From assembly GCA_018436095.1 (NCBI GenBank), contig JAHDMJ010000018.1, forward strand, positions 124,001-188,000: a stretch of 64,000 nt of DNA, in the 5' to 3' direction. Both the position numbers and the translations under genes were made by a program. The DNA comes from Clostridia bacterium. Lineage in GTDB: Bacteria > Bacillota > Peptococcia > DRI-13 > UBA5745. Positions within the stretch are counted from its first letter, which is position 1, and every line of letters begins with the position of its first letter. The notes below the pieces were generated by a model that saw nothing but the letters and a program-made list of their open reading frames with translations, did not search any database and was not told where the DNA came from. This document shows positions 32,588 through 42,493 of this stretch, one piece after another.

Positions 32588-32608
32588 AATTTCATAGAAA
32601 TATTACGG

Positions 32609-32650
32609 GACACAATCTGCCATGCTCTGACCGAGGCCGGTTGTGTTTTC
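32609..32650 (+). terminator. Possible terminator after comFB
   Basis: ACACAA and TTGTGT pair, extended by GG..CC contacts, with a short T run. Moderate candidate. Confidence 0.45.
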
Positions 32651-32688
32651 TTGTTTAGAAAAGGGATAACAAAAAGGAGGCGGCCAAT

Positions 32689-34200
32689 ATGGCAAACCAA
32701 AGACAAAGGCGCTATATAATGGCGCTGGATCAGGGCACCACCAGCTCCCGGGGGATTTTATTCGACGGCCGGGGCAACGTGGCCGGCCTGGGCCAACAGG
32801 AGTTTAAGCAGAGCTATCCCCAGCCCGGCTGGGTGGAGCAGGATGCTATGGAGATTCTCTATAGCCAATATTTGGCCATGGGCACCGCCGCAAAAAAAGC
32901 GGCAGCCAAAGGCAGCGAGATTGCGGCCATAGGCATTACCAATCAGCGGGAGACGGTGGTGGCCTGGGATAATCAGACCGGCAAACCGGTTTATCCGGCT
33001 ATTGTATGGCAATGCCGGCGGACGGCAGACCGCTGTGAAAAGCTGCGCCAGCAAGGAAAGGAAGACCTGATCAGCTTAAAAACCGGCTTGCTGGCCGATC
33101 CCTATTTTTCCGGAACGAAACTGGCCTGGATTTTGGACGAGGTGCCGGCGGCCAGGCAATTATTGGAGGCAGGCAGGCTGCGCTGCGGAACCATAGATAC
33201 TTGGCTGATCTGGAATTTGACCGGCGGCGCTGTTTATGCTACCGATTATTCCAATGCCTCCCGGACTATGCTGTTCAATATTGACGAACTGAAATGGGAT
33301 GAAGAGCTCTGCGGCCTTTTAGGCATTCCCCTCTCGGTCTTGCCGGAGGTTCGCCCTTCGGCCGGGGATTTTGGGGCAGTGGCATCCGGTATCCGGGGGA
33401 TTGAAGACATGGCCGGTATACCCATATGCAGCGCCATCGGTGACCAGCAAGGAGCTTTGTTCGGCCAAGGCTGTTTTCAGGCCGGACAGGTAAAAAATAC
33501 TTATGGCACCGGCTGCTTTCTGTTGATGAATACAGGCAAGTCCCGCATCCGTTCCGCCAACCGGCTGCTTTCCACCATTGCCTGGGGGCTGGAAGGAGAA
33601 GTGGAGTACGCTCTGGAAGGCAGCGTATTCAATGCCGGTTCCGCTATCAAATGGCTGCGGGATGAGCTGCGGATCATTAACACTGCCGCCGAATGCGATC
33701 AATTGGCGGCAGAATGCCCGGATAACGAGGGCGTCTATTTTGTGCCGGCTTTTACCGGCTTGGGAGCCCCCTATTGGGATACGGCGGCCAGGGGCGTTCT
33801 TTGCGGCCTGACCAGAGGCAGCGGCCGCCGGCAGATTGCCAGAGCTGTTCTTGAGTCTATTGCTTACCAGGTAAAGGATCTGCTGGATGCCATGACGGCT
33901 GACTCCGGCATTGCCCAGACCAGCCTCAACGTGGACGGCGGCGCTGCCGTCAGCAATGTATTGATGCAATTCCAGGCCGATTTGCTGAATATTCCCGTAG
34001 ACCGGCCTGAAACCGTGGAGACCACTGCCTTGGGAGCTGCAGCTTTAGCGGGGCTGGCCTGCGGTTTTTGGCAGACAAAAGAAGACGTCCGCCGTTTAAG
34101 GCGGACGGATCGGATTTTTACTCCTGGGATGACTGGCCAAGAGCGGCAAAGATTGCATGAACAATGGCAAAAAGCCGTTAAAAAAGCAATCGGCGGTTAA
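32689..34200 (+). CDS. glpK: Glycerol kinase
   Basis: GlpK phosphorylates glycerol to sn-glycerol 3-phosphate. The FGGY-family signatures are DQGTTSSRGILFD at the N-terminus, GITNQRETVVAWD, WQCRRT, GTIDTWLIWNLTGG, GDQQGALFGQGCF, and the C-terminal NVDGGAAVSNVLMQFQADLL. The 503-residue length is normal and AAGGAGG precedes ATG 32689. No glpF, glpD or dha gene is adjacent, so it is an orphan in this window. Confidence 0.95.
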   Translation: MANQRQRRYIMALDQGTTSSRGILFDGRGNVAGLGQQEFKQSYPQPGWVEQDAMEILYSQYLAMGTAAKKAAAKGSEIAAIGITNQRETVVAWDNQTGKPVYPAIVWQCRRTADRCEKLRQQGKEDLISLKTGLLADPYFSGTKLAWILDEVPAARQLLEAGRLRCGTIDTWLIWNLTGGAVYATDYSNASRTMLFNIDELKWDEELCGLLGIPLSVLPEVRPSAGDFGAVASGIRGIEDMAGIPICSAIGDQQGALFGQGCFQAGQVKNTYGTGCFLLMNTGKSRIRSANRLLSTIAWGLEGEVEYALEGSVFNAGSAIKWLRDELRIINTAAECDQLAAECPDNEGVYFVPAFTGLGAPYWDTAARGVLCGLTRGSGRRQIARAVLESIAYQVKDLLDAMTADSGIAQTSLNVDGGAAVSNVLMQFQADLLNIPVDRPETVETTALGAAALAGLACGFWQTKEDVRRLRRTDRIFTPGMTGQERQRLHEQWQKAVKKAIGG

Positions 34201-34225
34201 GCGTTGGCCGCCGGCCATTCATCGG

Positions 34226-35464
34226 CTAACGAATAACGCCCAAAGCTGCGGCCAGCCGTATCATGGCATCGGAGAGAATTTCCCGGGGGCAGGCTAAGTT
34301 TAGCCGTTGGAAGCCCTCGCCCTCCGGGCCGAATTTACTGCCTTCATAAAGCCAGAGCTTGCCCCTTTCCACCAGCCGGCGGTTTATTTCCGCAGGGGTA
34401 AAGCCGCTGCCCCAGCAGTCAAGCCACAGCAAATACGTGCCTTGGCGGCGCACCACATGGATGCCGTGAAGGTACTGTTTGATGAAAGTTTGGACGAAGG
34501 CGTCGTTGTCGTTGATATACTTCAGCAGGCTATCCAGCCAGGGACGGCCTTTTTCGTAAGCGGCCCGGCAGGCAGTAATCCCCATAACATTAGGCTCATC
34601 ATAGCCGGTGGCCGCTTTTTGTTCCAGCCAGGCTTTGCGCATTTCCTCATTGGCAATGAAAACATGGGAAAATTGCAGTCCGGCCAGATTGAAGGTTTTG
34701 CTGGGCGCCGCCAATGTAACCGTGATTTGCTCCAATTTGGGATCAAGGCCGGCAAAAACCTGGTGTTTAAATCCTGGGGAAACAAAATCGCAATGAACCT
34801 CATCGGCTGCCACCACTACGCCATTGCGGCGGCAGATTTGGCCAAGCCTTTGCAGCTCCAGGGGCGTCCAGACCCGGCCCACGGGATTATGGGGGTTGCA
34901 AAGGATAAACATTTTTACCTTGTGGGCTTTAATTGTTTCTTCAAAGGCTTCAAAATTGATGGTGTATTCTTTATTGATGTAAGTCAAAGGGCTGCTTACC
35001 AGCTTGCGGTCATTGAGAAGGATAGCGCTGAAAAATGGATAATAGACCGGTGTTTGAACCAAAATGCTGTCGCCGGGCCTGGTAAAAGCTCTGATGGCGG
35101 TGGAAAGAGAGAAGACAATGCCCGGAGATTCCAGGATCCATTCCTTTTTTACCTTATAGTTATGGTAGGTTTTCCACCAATCTTGAACGGCTTGATAATA
35201 GCCTTCCTGAGGTTCGGTATAGCCGAAAATACCATGATTAACCCTGGACCGCAGGGCTTCCAATATGGCGGGAGCTGCCGGAAAATCCATATCGGCCACC
35301 CAGAAAGGCAAGACCTCTGCCGGATAACCCCGCCTAACCGCAGAATCGTATTTTAGGGCGCCGGTGCCCCGCCGGTTGATTATTCTGTCAAAATTAAACG
35401 TTGATATTTCCTGCTGATGAAGAGAACCGGTTACATCAAGGTTGTGTCCTGGTGGTTTTGGCAT
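34226..35464 (-). CDS. MalY/PatB-type PLP-dependent aminotransferase / cystathionine beta-lyase
   Basis: A fold-type I PLP enzyme. Motifs are PFWVADMDFPAAPAI, FGYTEPQEGYY, CNPHNPVGRVW, AADEVHCDFV and APSKTFNLAGLQFSH with the PLP lysine. This set is typical of MalY/PatB proteins, which cleave cystathionine or related C-S bonds; some act as aminotransferases, so it could also supply the missing transaminase step to phenylalanine, though nothing in the context favours that. Residues 1-25 are a non-conserved extension. AAAGGAAG precedes the start. Confidence 0.87.
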   Translation of the reverse strand: MPKPPGHNLDVTGSLHQQEISTFNFDRIINRRGTGALKYDSAVRRGYPAEVLPFWVADMDFPAAPAILEALRSRVNHGIFGYTEPQEGYYQAVQDWWKTYHNYKVKKEWILESPGIVFSLSTAIRAFTRPGDSILVQTPVYYPFFSAILLNDRKLVSSPLTYINKEYTINFEAFEETIKAHKVKMFILCNPHNPVGRVWTPLELQRLGQICRRNGVVVAADEVHCDFVSPGFKHQVFAGLDPKLEQITVTLAAPSKTFNLAGLQFSHVFIANEEMRKAWLEQKAATGYDEPNVMGITACRAAYEKGRPWLDSLLKYINDNDAFVQTFIKQYLHGIHVVRRQGTYLLWLDCWGSGFTPAEINRRLVERGKLWLYEGSKFGPEGEGFQRLNLACPREILSDAMIRLAAALGVIR

Positions 35465-35527
35465 AGAATATCTTCCTTTCCGGATTAGTGGATTCAGAGG
35501 CAGCGCCTGCAGGCTTGCAAATGCAAA

Positions 35528-36496
35528 TTAACCGATGGACTCCCGGGCGGCCAGCAGCTGCTCCATATCTTTGGGCAAAGGGGAAGCAAGCCGGATCTGC
35601 TGCTGCTTTACGGGATCGTAGAAGCTGACTTCACCGCAGTGCAGGGCCTGCCTCCGGATCTGTGTTTCACCGCCGCCGTATAAACCGTCGCCGGCCAAAG
35701 GAAAACCCAAATGAGCAAAATGGGCCCGAATCTGATGAGTGCGGCCGGTTTCTAAAGCGGCAGAAATTAAAGTGTAAGCTTCAGAGCGGCTTAGTACCTG
35801 AAAATGGGTAACGGCTCTTTGGCCGCCGGCTTCCACTTGCCGCTTAATGGTATCGCCGGGCAAACGCAGCAAAGGTAAATCTACGGTGCCTTTATCCTGA
35901 GGCAGGGAGCCCTCTAAGATAGCGTAATATACCTTTTGAATATTTTGATTGGCAATAGCGGCGCAAAAAGGGTTTTTTGCCACAAGGCAAATCCCGGTAG
36001 TGTCCTTATCCAATCTGCCGATAGGCCGGAAAGACTGGCCGGGGTAGAGGGCGGCAAAGTAATTGCCCAGGGAGCGGCGGTAATGCCGGGCGCTGGGATG
36101 AATGGGCAAGCCGGGAGGTTTATCGAAAGCGATGAAAGAATTGTCTTCATGTAATATAGGTACGCCCAGATCGGCAGCGGGCAGCAAATGCTTGTCCGGC
36201 GGCGCCTGGGGCCAATGGATGGCGATTTCATCGCCGATGGCTACGGCATCGATCATGCGGTGAAAACAGCCGTTTACCGTTACGCAGTTTTGCAGCCGCA
36301 GCCCTTTGATCAGCTTGTCGGAGAAACCCTGCCCCGCAAGGTGTTCTTCCAGGCTGGCGGAGGCCCTGCTGCAGACCTCTGGTCCGGGAGTGCCTGTCAC
36401 CTTAAATATTAATTTATCGTCGCTGATTTGGCGTATTTGCAGGCTGCCGCTTTGAGGCTTGCCGGCAGCGCCTTGATTTAGCATAGTCAGGCTCAT
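35528..36496 (-). CDS. RluA family pseudouridine synthase
   Basis: The protein converts uridine to pseudouridine in rRNA or tRNA. The catalytic motif is GRLDKDTTGICLVAKN (Asp in RLD), preceded by FDKPPGLPIHP and followed by ALETGRTHQIRAHFAHLGFPLAGDGLYGG. The N-terminal ~100 residues look like a diverged S4-type region. It overlaps the upstream P1 peptidase gene by ATGA. The target uridine cannot be assigned. Confidence 0.9.
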   Translation of the reverse strand: MSLTMLNQGAAGKPQSGSLQIRQISDDKLIFKVTGTPGPEVCSRASASLEEHLAGQGFSDKLIKGLRLQNCVTVNGCFHRMIDAVAIGDEIAIHWPQAPPDKHLLPAADLGVPILHEDNSFIAFDKPPGLPIHPSARHYRRSLGNYFAALYPGQSFRPIGRLDKDTTGICLVAKNPFCAAIANQNIQKVYYAILEGSLPQDKGTVDLPLLRLPGDTIKRQVEAGGQRAVTHFQVLSRSEAYTLISAALETGRTHQIRAHFAHLGFPLAGDGLYGGGETQIRRQALHCGEVSFYDPVKQQQIRLASPLPKDMEQLLAARESIG

Positions 36497-37491
36497 TGGC
36501 GGTTAAAGCTTTGCCAGGCGGGTAAGCCGCCGGCAGGAGCCGCCGCCTTAACGGCTTTAATAATAGCCCGTTCAACGGCCAGGGCCGCCATTTCCCCGGC
36601 CACATCCAAAGGAACAGCCATGGGGCCTGTGGCTAAAGCAAAAAGCATATCGCCGTCCATGGTAGTGTGTACGGGCCGGATGGCTCTGGCCATACCGTTG
36701 TGACCCATGGCCGCAATTTTATTGCACTGGGGTTTAGTGAAAGTGCCGTTGCAGGCAATAATGCCGATGGTGGTGTTGCCCCCAAAGGCAGGAGCTTTTG
36801 GTTCTTGGCCGGCGGCGCCGGCCCCCATTTCCAACAGGCAGCGGCTGCTGTCGGCAAAGAGCGGCGCTGCTCCATCCCCCTCCAGCATGCCGGCAATAAT
36901 CCGGCCCTCCTCGTAGACGTCGCCTAAAGCATTGACGGCAACGATAGCTCCCAGGGTAAAGCCGCCCGCCAGCCGCAGTGATGCGGAGCCAATGCCGCTT
37001 TTCATCGCTCCTCTGCCTTGACGCAGCTTGCCGATGGTGGCGCCGCAGCCGGCGCCGTAGTTGCCCTGGGCCAATTCGCTGCCGTCAGAGACAGCCTTTT
37101 CGCAAGCTTCCCTGGCCATAGCCTGATCGGGACGAATACGGCTGTCTCCTATGCCTAAATCGAACAAAATAGCTTGGGGCACTAAGGGTACCCTGGCTAC
37201 CCCCGTGTCAAAGCCGAAGCCTTTTTCCTCCAGCCAGGCCATAACGCCGCCGGCGGCGTCCAGGCCATAGGCGGAACCGCCGGATAAAACCACGGCATGG
37301 ACCTGATCCGTGGTGGTGCCGGGATCAAAAAGATTAAGCTCCCGGGTGCCGCTGCCGCCGCCCCGCAGGTCGGCGCCGGCTGTTGCCCCTTGAGGAACCA
37401 GCAATACGGTGATGCCGGTAAGGGCTGACTTATTTTGAGCTTGGCCCACCAGCAGGCCGGGTACGTCAAGAATGGTGTCCGTCGTAGGCAT
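36493..37491 (-). CDS. P1 (DmpA/S58) family peptidase
   Basis: A 332-residue N-terminal-nucleophile hydrolase of the DmpA family, which self-cleaves into two chains. GGNTTIGIIACNGTFTKPQ holds the expected cleavage and nucleophile Thr after GGN. Conserved LSGGSAYGLDAAGGVM and GNYGAGCGATIGK precede it. Characterised relatives are aminopeptidases or amidases with D-amino acid or beta-peptide preference. AGGAGG precedes the start. Substrate unknown. Confidence 0.9.
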   Translation of the reverse strand: MPTTDTILDVPGLLVGQAQNKSALTGITVLLVPQGATAGADLRGGGSGTRELNLFDPGTTTDQVHAVVLSGGSAYGLDAAGGVMAWLEEKGFGFDTGVARVPLVPQAILFDLGIGDSRIRPDQAMAREACEKAVSDGSELAQGNYGAGCGATIGKLRQGRGAMKSGIGSASLRLAGGFTLGAIVAVNALGDVYEEGRIIAGMLEGDGAAPLFADSSRCLLEMGAGAAGQEPKAPAFGGNTTIGIIACNGTFTKPQCNKIAAMGHNGMARAIRPVHTTMDGDMLFALATGPMAVPLDVAGEMAALAVERAIIKAVKAAAPAGGLPAWQSFNRQ

Positions 37492-37633
37492 AAAAACTCC
37501 TCCTAAAGGAAGACTGTAGGGATTTAGAAAAATTCATGATAAGTATACCATAAAAAATAGATTTTTGATCAATACTTATGATATAATAATAACATCTAAC
37601 TAAAATTTGGATATGTATAGGGAGGAATAGTTC

Positions 37634-38974
37634 TTGGAAGACCCGTTGATATGGCGGCTATTAACTTTACTGGTTTTAATTCTTGTCAATGCCTTTTTTA
37701 CCATGAGTGAGATTGCGGTTATTTCGGTTAACGACAATAAGATCAAGCGCATGGCGGAAGAAGGCAATCCAAAGGCCAAAAAGCTTTTGGTCCTTTTAGA
37801 AAAACCCAGTCAGTTTTTATCGACTATCCAGATCGGCGTTACTTTAGCGGGATTCCTGGCCAGCGCCTTTGCTGCCAGCAGTTTTTCCGCACCCCTGGCC
37901 AGATTTATCGTTGAGCACACTCCGTTTACCGATCCGGCGGCGGTAGATGATTTCTGCGTTGTGTTGATTACCATTGTTTTGTCTTATGTGACTTTGGTGT
38001 TCGGTGAACTGGTACCAAAGCAGATCGGCTTGCAAAAGGCGGAGCCTATAGCCTTTTCTTTGGCAGGCGTCATCCTGTTCATTGGCAAAATATTAAAACC
38101 GGTTGTTATTCTGCTGACGGCCTCCACCAATGGCATACTTCGTCTTTTCGGCATCAACCCTTCCGGGGAAATGAGCGACGTGACGGAAGAGGAGATTCGC
38201 ATGATGGTGGATATTGGTGAAGAAAAAGGCTCCATTGCCGCCGACGAAAAAGAGCTGATCACCAATGTTTTTGAGTTCAACAATAAAGAAGCTGCCGATG
38301 TGATGACCCACCGCACCGATCTTTGCATGCTCTGGATTGATGAGGAGCCGGAGGTGATCCGTCAAGAGATTTTGGAAAACGGTTATACCAGATTTCCCGT
38401 ATACGATGAGGATGCCGACGACATTGTGGGTATTCTGCATTTGCGGGATTATCTTGCCAATATGCTGGCCACCGAGCCTAAGTCGTTAAAAGAGTTGCTG
38501 CGGCCGGCCTACTTCATTCCGGAGCAAGTGCCCACAGATGTGCTGTTCCGGGATATGCAGCGGGAAAAAATTCATCTGGCCGTGGTAATGGACGAATACG
38601 GCGGTACCCGCGGCATTGTCACCATGGAAGACCTGCTGGAAGAGATCGTCGGCAACATTTATGACGAGTACGACGAAGCGCCCGAGGTCACTCAGCAGGT
38701 GGACGAAAAAACCTGGCGGGTGCCGGGATCGGCAGATCTGGAGCAGTTGGAGAAGCTGTTCAATATCAAGTTGCCCCAGGATGCTTTCGATACTTTAGGC
38801 GGTCTGGTGTTCAGCCGCCTGCGGACAATTCCCGAGGATGGCACTACGCCTGTGATTGAAGCCTACGGCTTGCGGGTCCATGTGGAGGAGATTCTGGACC
38901 ACCGGGTGGAGAAAGCTTTAGTCAGTAAATTAGAAGAAGAGGCGGAAGACGCCGAGGGTGAGGAAGAAGACTGA
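37634..38974 (+). CDS. CNNM/CorC-HlyC family transporter (hemolysin-like)
   Basis: A 446-residue membrane protein. A DUF21/CNNM domain with four membrane segments (residues ~1-190, beginning FTMSEIAVISVNDNKI) is followed by two CBS domains (TEEEIRMMV, MTHRTDLCML, GILHLRDYL, VVMDEYGGTRGIVTMEDLLEEIVG) and a CorC/HlyC domain. Relatives export Mg(II) or Co(II). The start is TTG 37634, placed 6 bases after GGAGGAA; no in-frame ATG is better. The C-terminus is strongly acidic (EEEAEDAEGEEED). Confidence 0.9.
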   Translation: MEDPLIWRLLTLLVLILVNAFFTMSEIAVISVNDNKIKRMAEEGNPKAKKLLVLLEKPSQFLSTIQIGVTLAGFLASAFAASSFSAPLARFIVEHTPFTDPAAVDDFCVVLITIVLSYVTLVFGELVPKQIGLQKAEPIAFSLAGVILFIGKILKPVVILLTASTNGILRLFGINPSGEMSDVTEEEIRMMVDIGEEKGSIAADEKELITNVFEFNNKEAADVMTHRTDLCMLWIDEEPEVIRQEILENGYTRFPVYDEDADDIVGILHLRDYLANMLATEPKSLKELLRPAYFIPEQVPTDVLFRDMQREKIHLAVVMDEYGGTRGIVTMEDLLEEIVGNIYDEYDEAPEVTQQVDEKTWRVPGSADLEQLEKLFNIKLPQDAFDTLGGLVFSRLRTIPEDGTTPVIEAYGLRVHVEEILDHRVEKALVSKLEEEAEDAEGEEED

Positions 38975-39063
38975 GCCCCGGCCGGTCTGGCCTTTGATTA
39001 AGCCTTCATTGTGCCGGTTAAGCCCTTTACAGCGACCAGGGGACAGCTTATTATAGGTTCTTT

Positions 39064-39094
39064 AGCAATGGGATTATTTCCCCATTGCTTTTTC
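39064..39094 (+). terminator. Terminator after the CNNM gene
   Basis: AGCAATGGG pairs with CCCATTGCT across 7-8 bases, followed by TTTTTCC. Confidence 0.85.
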
Positions 39095-39212
39095 CTTATT
39101 TCGGCCTTTTCCTCTTCACAAAAGGGACACAAAACTGTTATATAATATAATAAACCTAATGGGAAAGGCTATCAAGAAGAATGCTGCATCAGCAAAGAAG
39201 CAGGTGATATAG

Positions 39213-39893
39213 ATGAAGGATTTAAAAATTTTGATTGTGGATGACGAAAGCCGGATGCGCAAGCTGATCCACGATTATCTGGGAGCTGCCGGCGTCCAGA
39301 TTTTAGAGGCTGCCGACGGGCAGGCCGGACTGGACATTTTTTTGGGCGTTAAAGGCATCGATCTGGTGATTTTGGATGTGATGATGCCGAAGCTGGATGG
39401 TTGGCAAGTATGCCAGGAGATACGCAAGGTATCCAACGTGCCGGTGATTATGCTGACGGCCCGGGGTGAAGAACGGGACGAATTGAAGGGCTTTGACCTG
39501 GGTGTGGATGAGTATATTTCCAAGCCTTTCAGTCCCAGGATATTGGCTGCCCGGGTGGAGGCTTTGATTCGCCGCAGCCAGGGCCAGAAAAACCTGCAAG
39601 CCATCATCATGGGGCAGTTGTCCGTGGACCGGGAGGGCAGAAAAGTGGTGGCCTGCGGCCAGCCTGTGGAGTTGAGTTATAAAGAATACGAGCTCCTCAA
39701 TTATCTTATTGATCACCGGGGCGTGGCCCTGACCCGGGAAAAGATCCTCAACCAGGTCTGGGATTACGATTATTATGGCGATACCCGGACCATTGACACC
39801 CATATTAAGAAGCTGCGGCAGAAGCTGGGTCCCTGCGGCGATTATATTGAAACTGTACGGAATATCGGCTATAAATTTGAGGTTCCTCAATGA
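39213..39893 (+). CDS. OmpR/PhoB-family response regulator
   Basis: A 226-residue two-domain regulator. The receiver has the acidic pair VDDE at 9-12, phospho-acceptor Asp55 in VILDVMMPK, Thr in MLTARG and Lys in SKPFS. The C-terminal winged helix has LSYKEYELLNYLIDHRGVALTREKIL and DTHIKKLRQKLG. It overlaps the kinase gene by ATGA. The regulon is unknown; no adjacent transporter hints at the signal. Confidence 0.93.
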   Translation: MKDLKILIVDDESRMRKLIHDYLGAAGVQILEAADGQAGLDIFLGVKGIDLVILDVMMPKLDGWQVCQEIRKVSNVPVIMLTARGEERDELKGFDLGVDEYISKPFSPRILAARVEALIRRSQGQKNLQAIIMGQLSVDREGRKVVACGQPVELSYKEYELLNYLIDHRGVALTREKILNQVWDYDYYGDTRTIDTHIKKLRQKLGPCGDYIETVRNIGYKFEVPQ

Positions 39894-41671
39894 AAAATAA
39901 TATGCGCAGGAAGCTGCTGACCTTCATGGCCGGTTTGGTGGCCTTGGTGGTGATTTTTGGCTGGCTGATCAACAGCCTTTTTTTGGAGCGCTTTTATTTA
40001 TATAGTAAAGGCAATTCCCTTTTGCGCTCCATGACCACCATTAACCATTTATATAATGCCGGCAGCCCCGACATCGAACTGGAATTGGCCAAAATGCAGA
40101 TCAACCAGGGCATACAGGTTATTATTTTCAACAGTAACCTGGAGGCGGTATATATGGCCTGGCAGGATTCCATCAATTTGGGTTTTGGCCGCCGGGGTAT
40201 TTTGGGGGGGCCGGATCTGCCGGGTTTCATCAGCAAAAAAGGCAATCTGCCTTTTGAAATCAGCCGCAATTACGACGAACGGCTGAAAACCGAGTATCTG
40301 GACCTGGTGGGCTCTTTGGACAACGGCCTGTACCTGCTGCTGCGGACGCCGGTACAGACCATTACCGACAGTGTAGGCATCGCCAACCGGTTTTTGCTGA
40401 TTACCGGCATATTCAGCATCTTGGCTTCGGCTTTTATCAGCGCCCGGCTGTCCAACCAAATTGCCAAACCCATCAAGGCTGTGGAGGGTATAGCCAAATC
40501 CATGTCTCATCTGGATTTTACCCGCAAAATCACGGTAAACACTCAGGACGAGATCGGTTCCCTGGCAGCCAGCATCAATGCCCTATCGGAGCATTTGCAG
40601 GAAACCATCCAGGAACTTCAGGAGAAAAACCGGCAGTTGGAGGAGGATATTCAATTTATCTCCAGGCTGGACGAAAAACGTAAAGAATTTCTCTCCAGTA
40701 TCTCCCACGAGTTGAAGACGCCCATCGCTCTGATTCAGGGGTATGCCGAGGCCTTGGAGGAGAAAGTGGTGACCAGTGATGAAGACAGGGATTACTATTA
40801 CCATGTTATTTCCGATGAAGCGGACAGGATGAATGCCCTGGTGAAAAAGCTTATGAATTTAAACAACCTGGAAGCCGGCCAGGACGAACTTTATTTGGAG
40901 AACTTCGATATTGTTTCCCTGGTTCAATCGGTGATGCGGCGGAGCAAGTCTTTGCCGGGGGCGGAGGAGCTGGATTTCCGGCTGCTGGCGCCGGCAGAGG
41001 CCTGGGTGAGGGCCGATGAGTTTTTGATTGAAGAAGTGGTGCTGAATTATATGACCAATGCCATTCATTACGCCGATGGCAGAAAGCTGGTGCAGGTTAC
41101 CGTAAAACAGTTGCCGGCAGCGTCGGAGCAGGGTGAAGCAGCCGCAGAAGCGGCGGCAGGATCAGCCGCAGAAGCTGGCGCTGGCGCAAATGCCGGAGCT
41201 GCAACCGGCACCGAAGCTGCGCCGGGCCATAACGCGGGGCTGGGTTATAACGCTGCGCCTGACTCTAAAGCCCTGTCGGCCTCTAAAGCCGCATACACAA
41301 AGGGAGCCTATGATGAAGATGTTATGGAAGGTGTGATTCTGGCCGCAGAAGGTGAAGAGAAGCAGGAAGAGGCCGCCGCAGTGGCGGCAGATGCTTCAGC
41401 GGTGGAAGTCGGGGCCAATAATGAAAATCTAAGCCGCCGGGTCAGAGTGGAGGTTTTCAATAGCGGCAGTTTCCTCAGCGAAGAAGAACGGGAGCGGGTT
41501 TGGGAAAGCTTTTATAAAGCCGATAAATCCCGGAGCCGGGAATACGGCGGCAGCGGTTTAGGCCTTACCGTGGTGAAGGCGGCAATGGAGCGCCATCAGA
41601 GCCCCTTTGGCGTGGACAATGTGGAGGACGGCGTTTCTTTCTGGTTTGAGCTGCCCCAAGCCCAGGAATAA
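39890..41671 (+). CDS. Sensor histidine kinase with Ala-rich insertion in the ATPase domain
   Basis: A 593-residue membrane kinase: membrane helix at ~13-31, extracellular sensor to ~165, second helix ~167-185, HAMP to ~240, then HisKA SSISHELKTPIALIQGYAEAL with His273, N-box NYMTNAIHY at 386-394, G1-like VFNSGSF and G2 GGSGLGL at 553-559. Between the N-box and G1 lies about 105 extra residues (410-516) rich in Ala, Gly and Glu, where the family normally has a short strand. The core catalytic boxes are otherwise intact, so it is probably functional. Confidence 0.9.
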   Translation: MKNNMRRKLLTFMAGLVALVVIFGWLINSLFLERFYLYSKGNSLLRSMTTINHLYNAGSPDIELELAKMQINQGIQVIIFNSNLEAVYMAWQDSINLGFGRRGILGGPDLPGFISKKGNLPFEISRNYDERLKTEYLDLVGSLDNGLYLLLRTPVQTITDSVGIANRFLLITGIFSILASAFISARLSNQIAKPIKAVEGIAKSMSHLDFTRKITVNTQDEIGSLAASINALSEHLQETIQELQEKNRQLEEDIQFISRLDEKRKEFLSSISHELKTPIALIQGYAEALEEKVVTSDEDRDYYYHVISDEADRMNALVKKLMNLNNLEAGQDELYLENFDIVSLVQSVMRRSKSLPGAEELDFRLLAPAEAWVRADEFLIEEVVLNYMTNAIHYADGRKLVQVTVKQLPAASEQGEAAAEAAAGSAAEAGAGANAGAATGTEAAPGHNAGLGYNAAPDSKALSASKAAYTKGAYDEDVMEGVILAAEGEEKQEEAAAVAADASAVEVGANNENLSRRVRVEVFNSGSFLSEEERERVWESFYKADKSRSREYGGSGLGLTVVKAAMERHQSPFGVDNVEDGVSFWFELPQAQE

Positions 41672-41783
41672 GGGCGGGGAGGCAAGGAGGCGGATTCCCA
41701 GGCGGCAGTTGGAGTGGGAGTGGAGCAATCAACCGCTTAGACCCGCAAGTTTCCGTGTAGTATTCTTATGGGAGTGGTCTGGA

Positions 41784-42310
41784 TACTCAAAATTGCAGCT
41801 TTGTTGGAAGCTGCTGAAAAAGTCGCAGGGTTATGTCCGTATAGTGGCTAAAATCGGATTCACTGTTGCCAACTGCACAAAAATCGAAGTTGTGTGACGG
41901 ATTATAGGGCAGTTTTTCGTAATCTGAGCCAATTTAGAGGTCATAGTACAACACAACCTCGATTTTTGTGCAGTTGACCCTGCTTTTAGCCTAAATTTGA
42001 TGCCTGCAGCGACACAACTTCGATTTTTGTGCACCTCGCCTGATTTGCCGGCGACTTTTCAGTGCCCTCGGTTTGTTGCTGTTCGCTTAAGCTAACTGCT
42101 CAAAATTGCAGCTTTGTCGGTCACTGGCTGGTCAAAATGAGCAAAATTTCAAGTTTGTAGTGTGTCGTTTCTCCAAAATAGTGGGAAAATCCTGAGCAAT
42201 ACACTAAATATAGATAAATACAGCAAAAAAGTGAGGTTAAGACACGGCTAAACTTGCAATTTTGCACAGTAAGCTTCTGCAAACGCTAACAAACTTGAAA
42301 TTTTGCTCAA
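41784..42310. repeat. Cluster of dispersed short dyad repeats (8 copies)
   Basis: Between the kinase and htpG lie copies at 41784-41806, 41873-41896, 42096-42119 and 42138-42160 in plus orientation, and 41951-41973, 42012-42034, 42249-42269 and 42289-42310 in minus orientation. Two subtypes alternate: CACAAAAATCGAAGTTGTG and CTCAAAATTGCAGCTTTGT. The 820-bp gap has no recognisable gene apart from the htpG promoter. Confidence 0.65.
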
Positions 42311-42405
42311 AATGCCTGGGTGGTATTTGGCCGGCGCCGCTGCTGCTAAGTGGCAAGTTGCATTCATGCCCTTACCTTTATGCTGGAAGCGTTCAAGAGA
42401 AGACC

Positions 42406-42434
42406 TTGACAAAATTTAGCTGAAGTTATATAAC
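42406..42434 (+). promoter_or_regulatory. htpG promoter
   Basis: TTGACA (42406-42411) and TATAAC (42429-42434) are 17 bases apart and immediately precede the CIRCE element. Confidence 0.8.
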
Positions 42435-42438
42435 TATA

Positions 42439-42465
42439 TTAGCACTCAGCTCCTGGGAGTGCTAA
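42439..42465. promoter_or_regulatory. CIRCE operator (HrcA binding site)
   Basis: TTAGCACTC-N9-GAGTGCTAA is a perfect match to the CIRCE inverted repeat. It starts 4 bases after the -10 of the htpG promoter, so HrcA would block initiation until heat shock. Confidence 0.96.
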
Positions 42466-42493
42466 TAATTCTTTTTCGGAGGATGGATAGACG

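Noticed and set aside
34307-35356. Long plus-strand ORF (349 codons) over the MalY/PatB gene
   Set aside because: Shadow of a clearly conserved PLP enzyme on the other strand.
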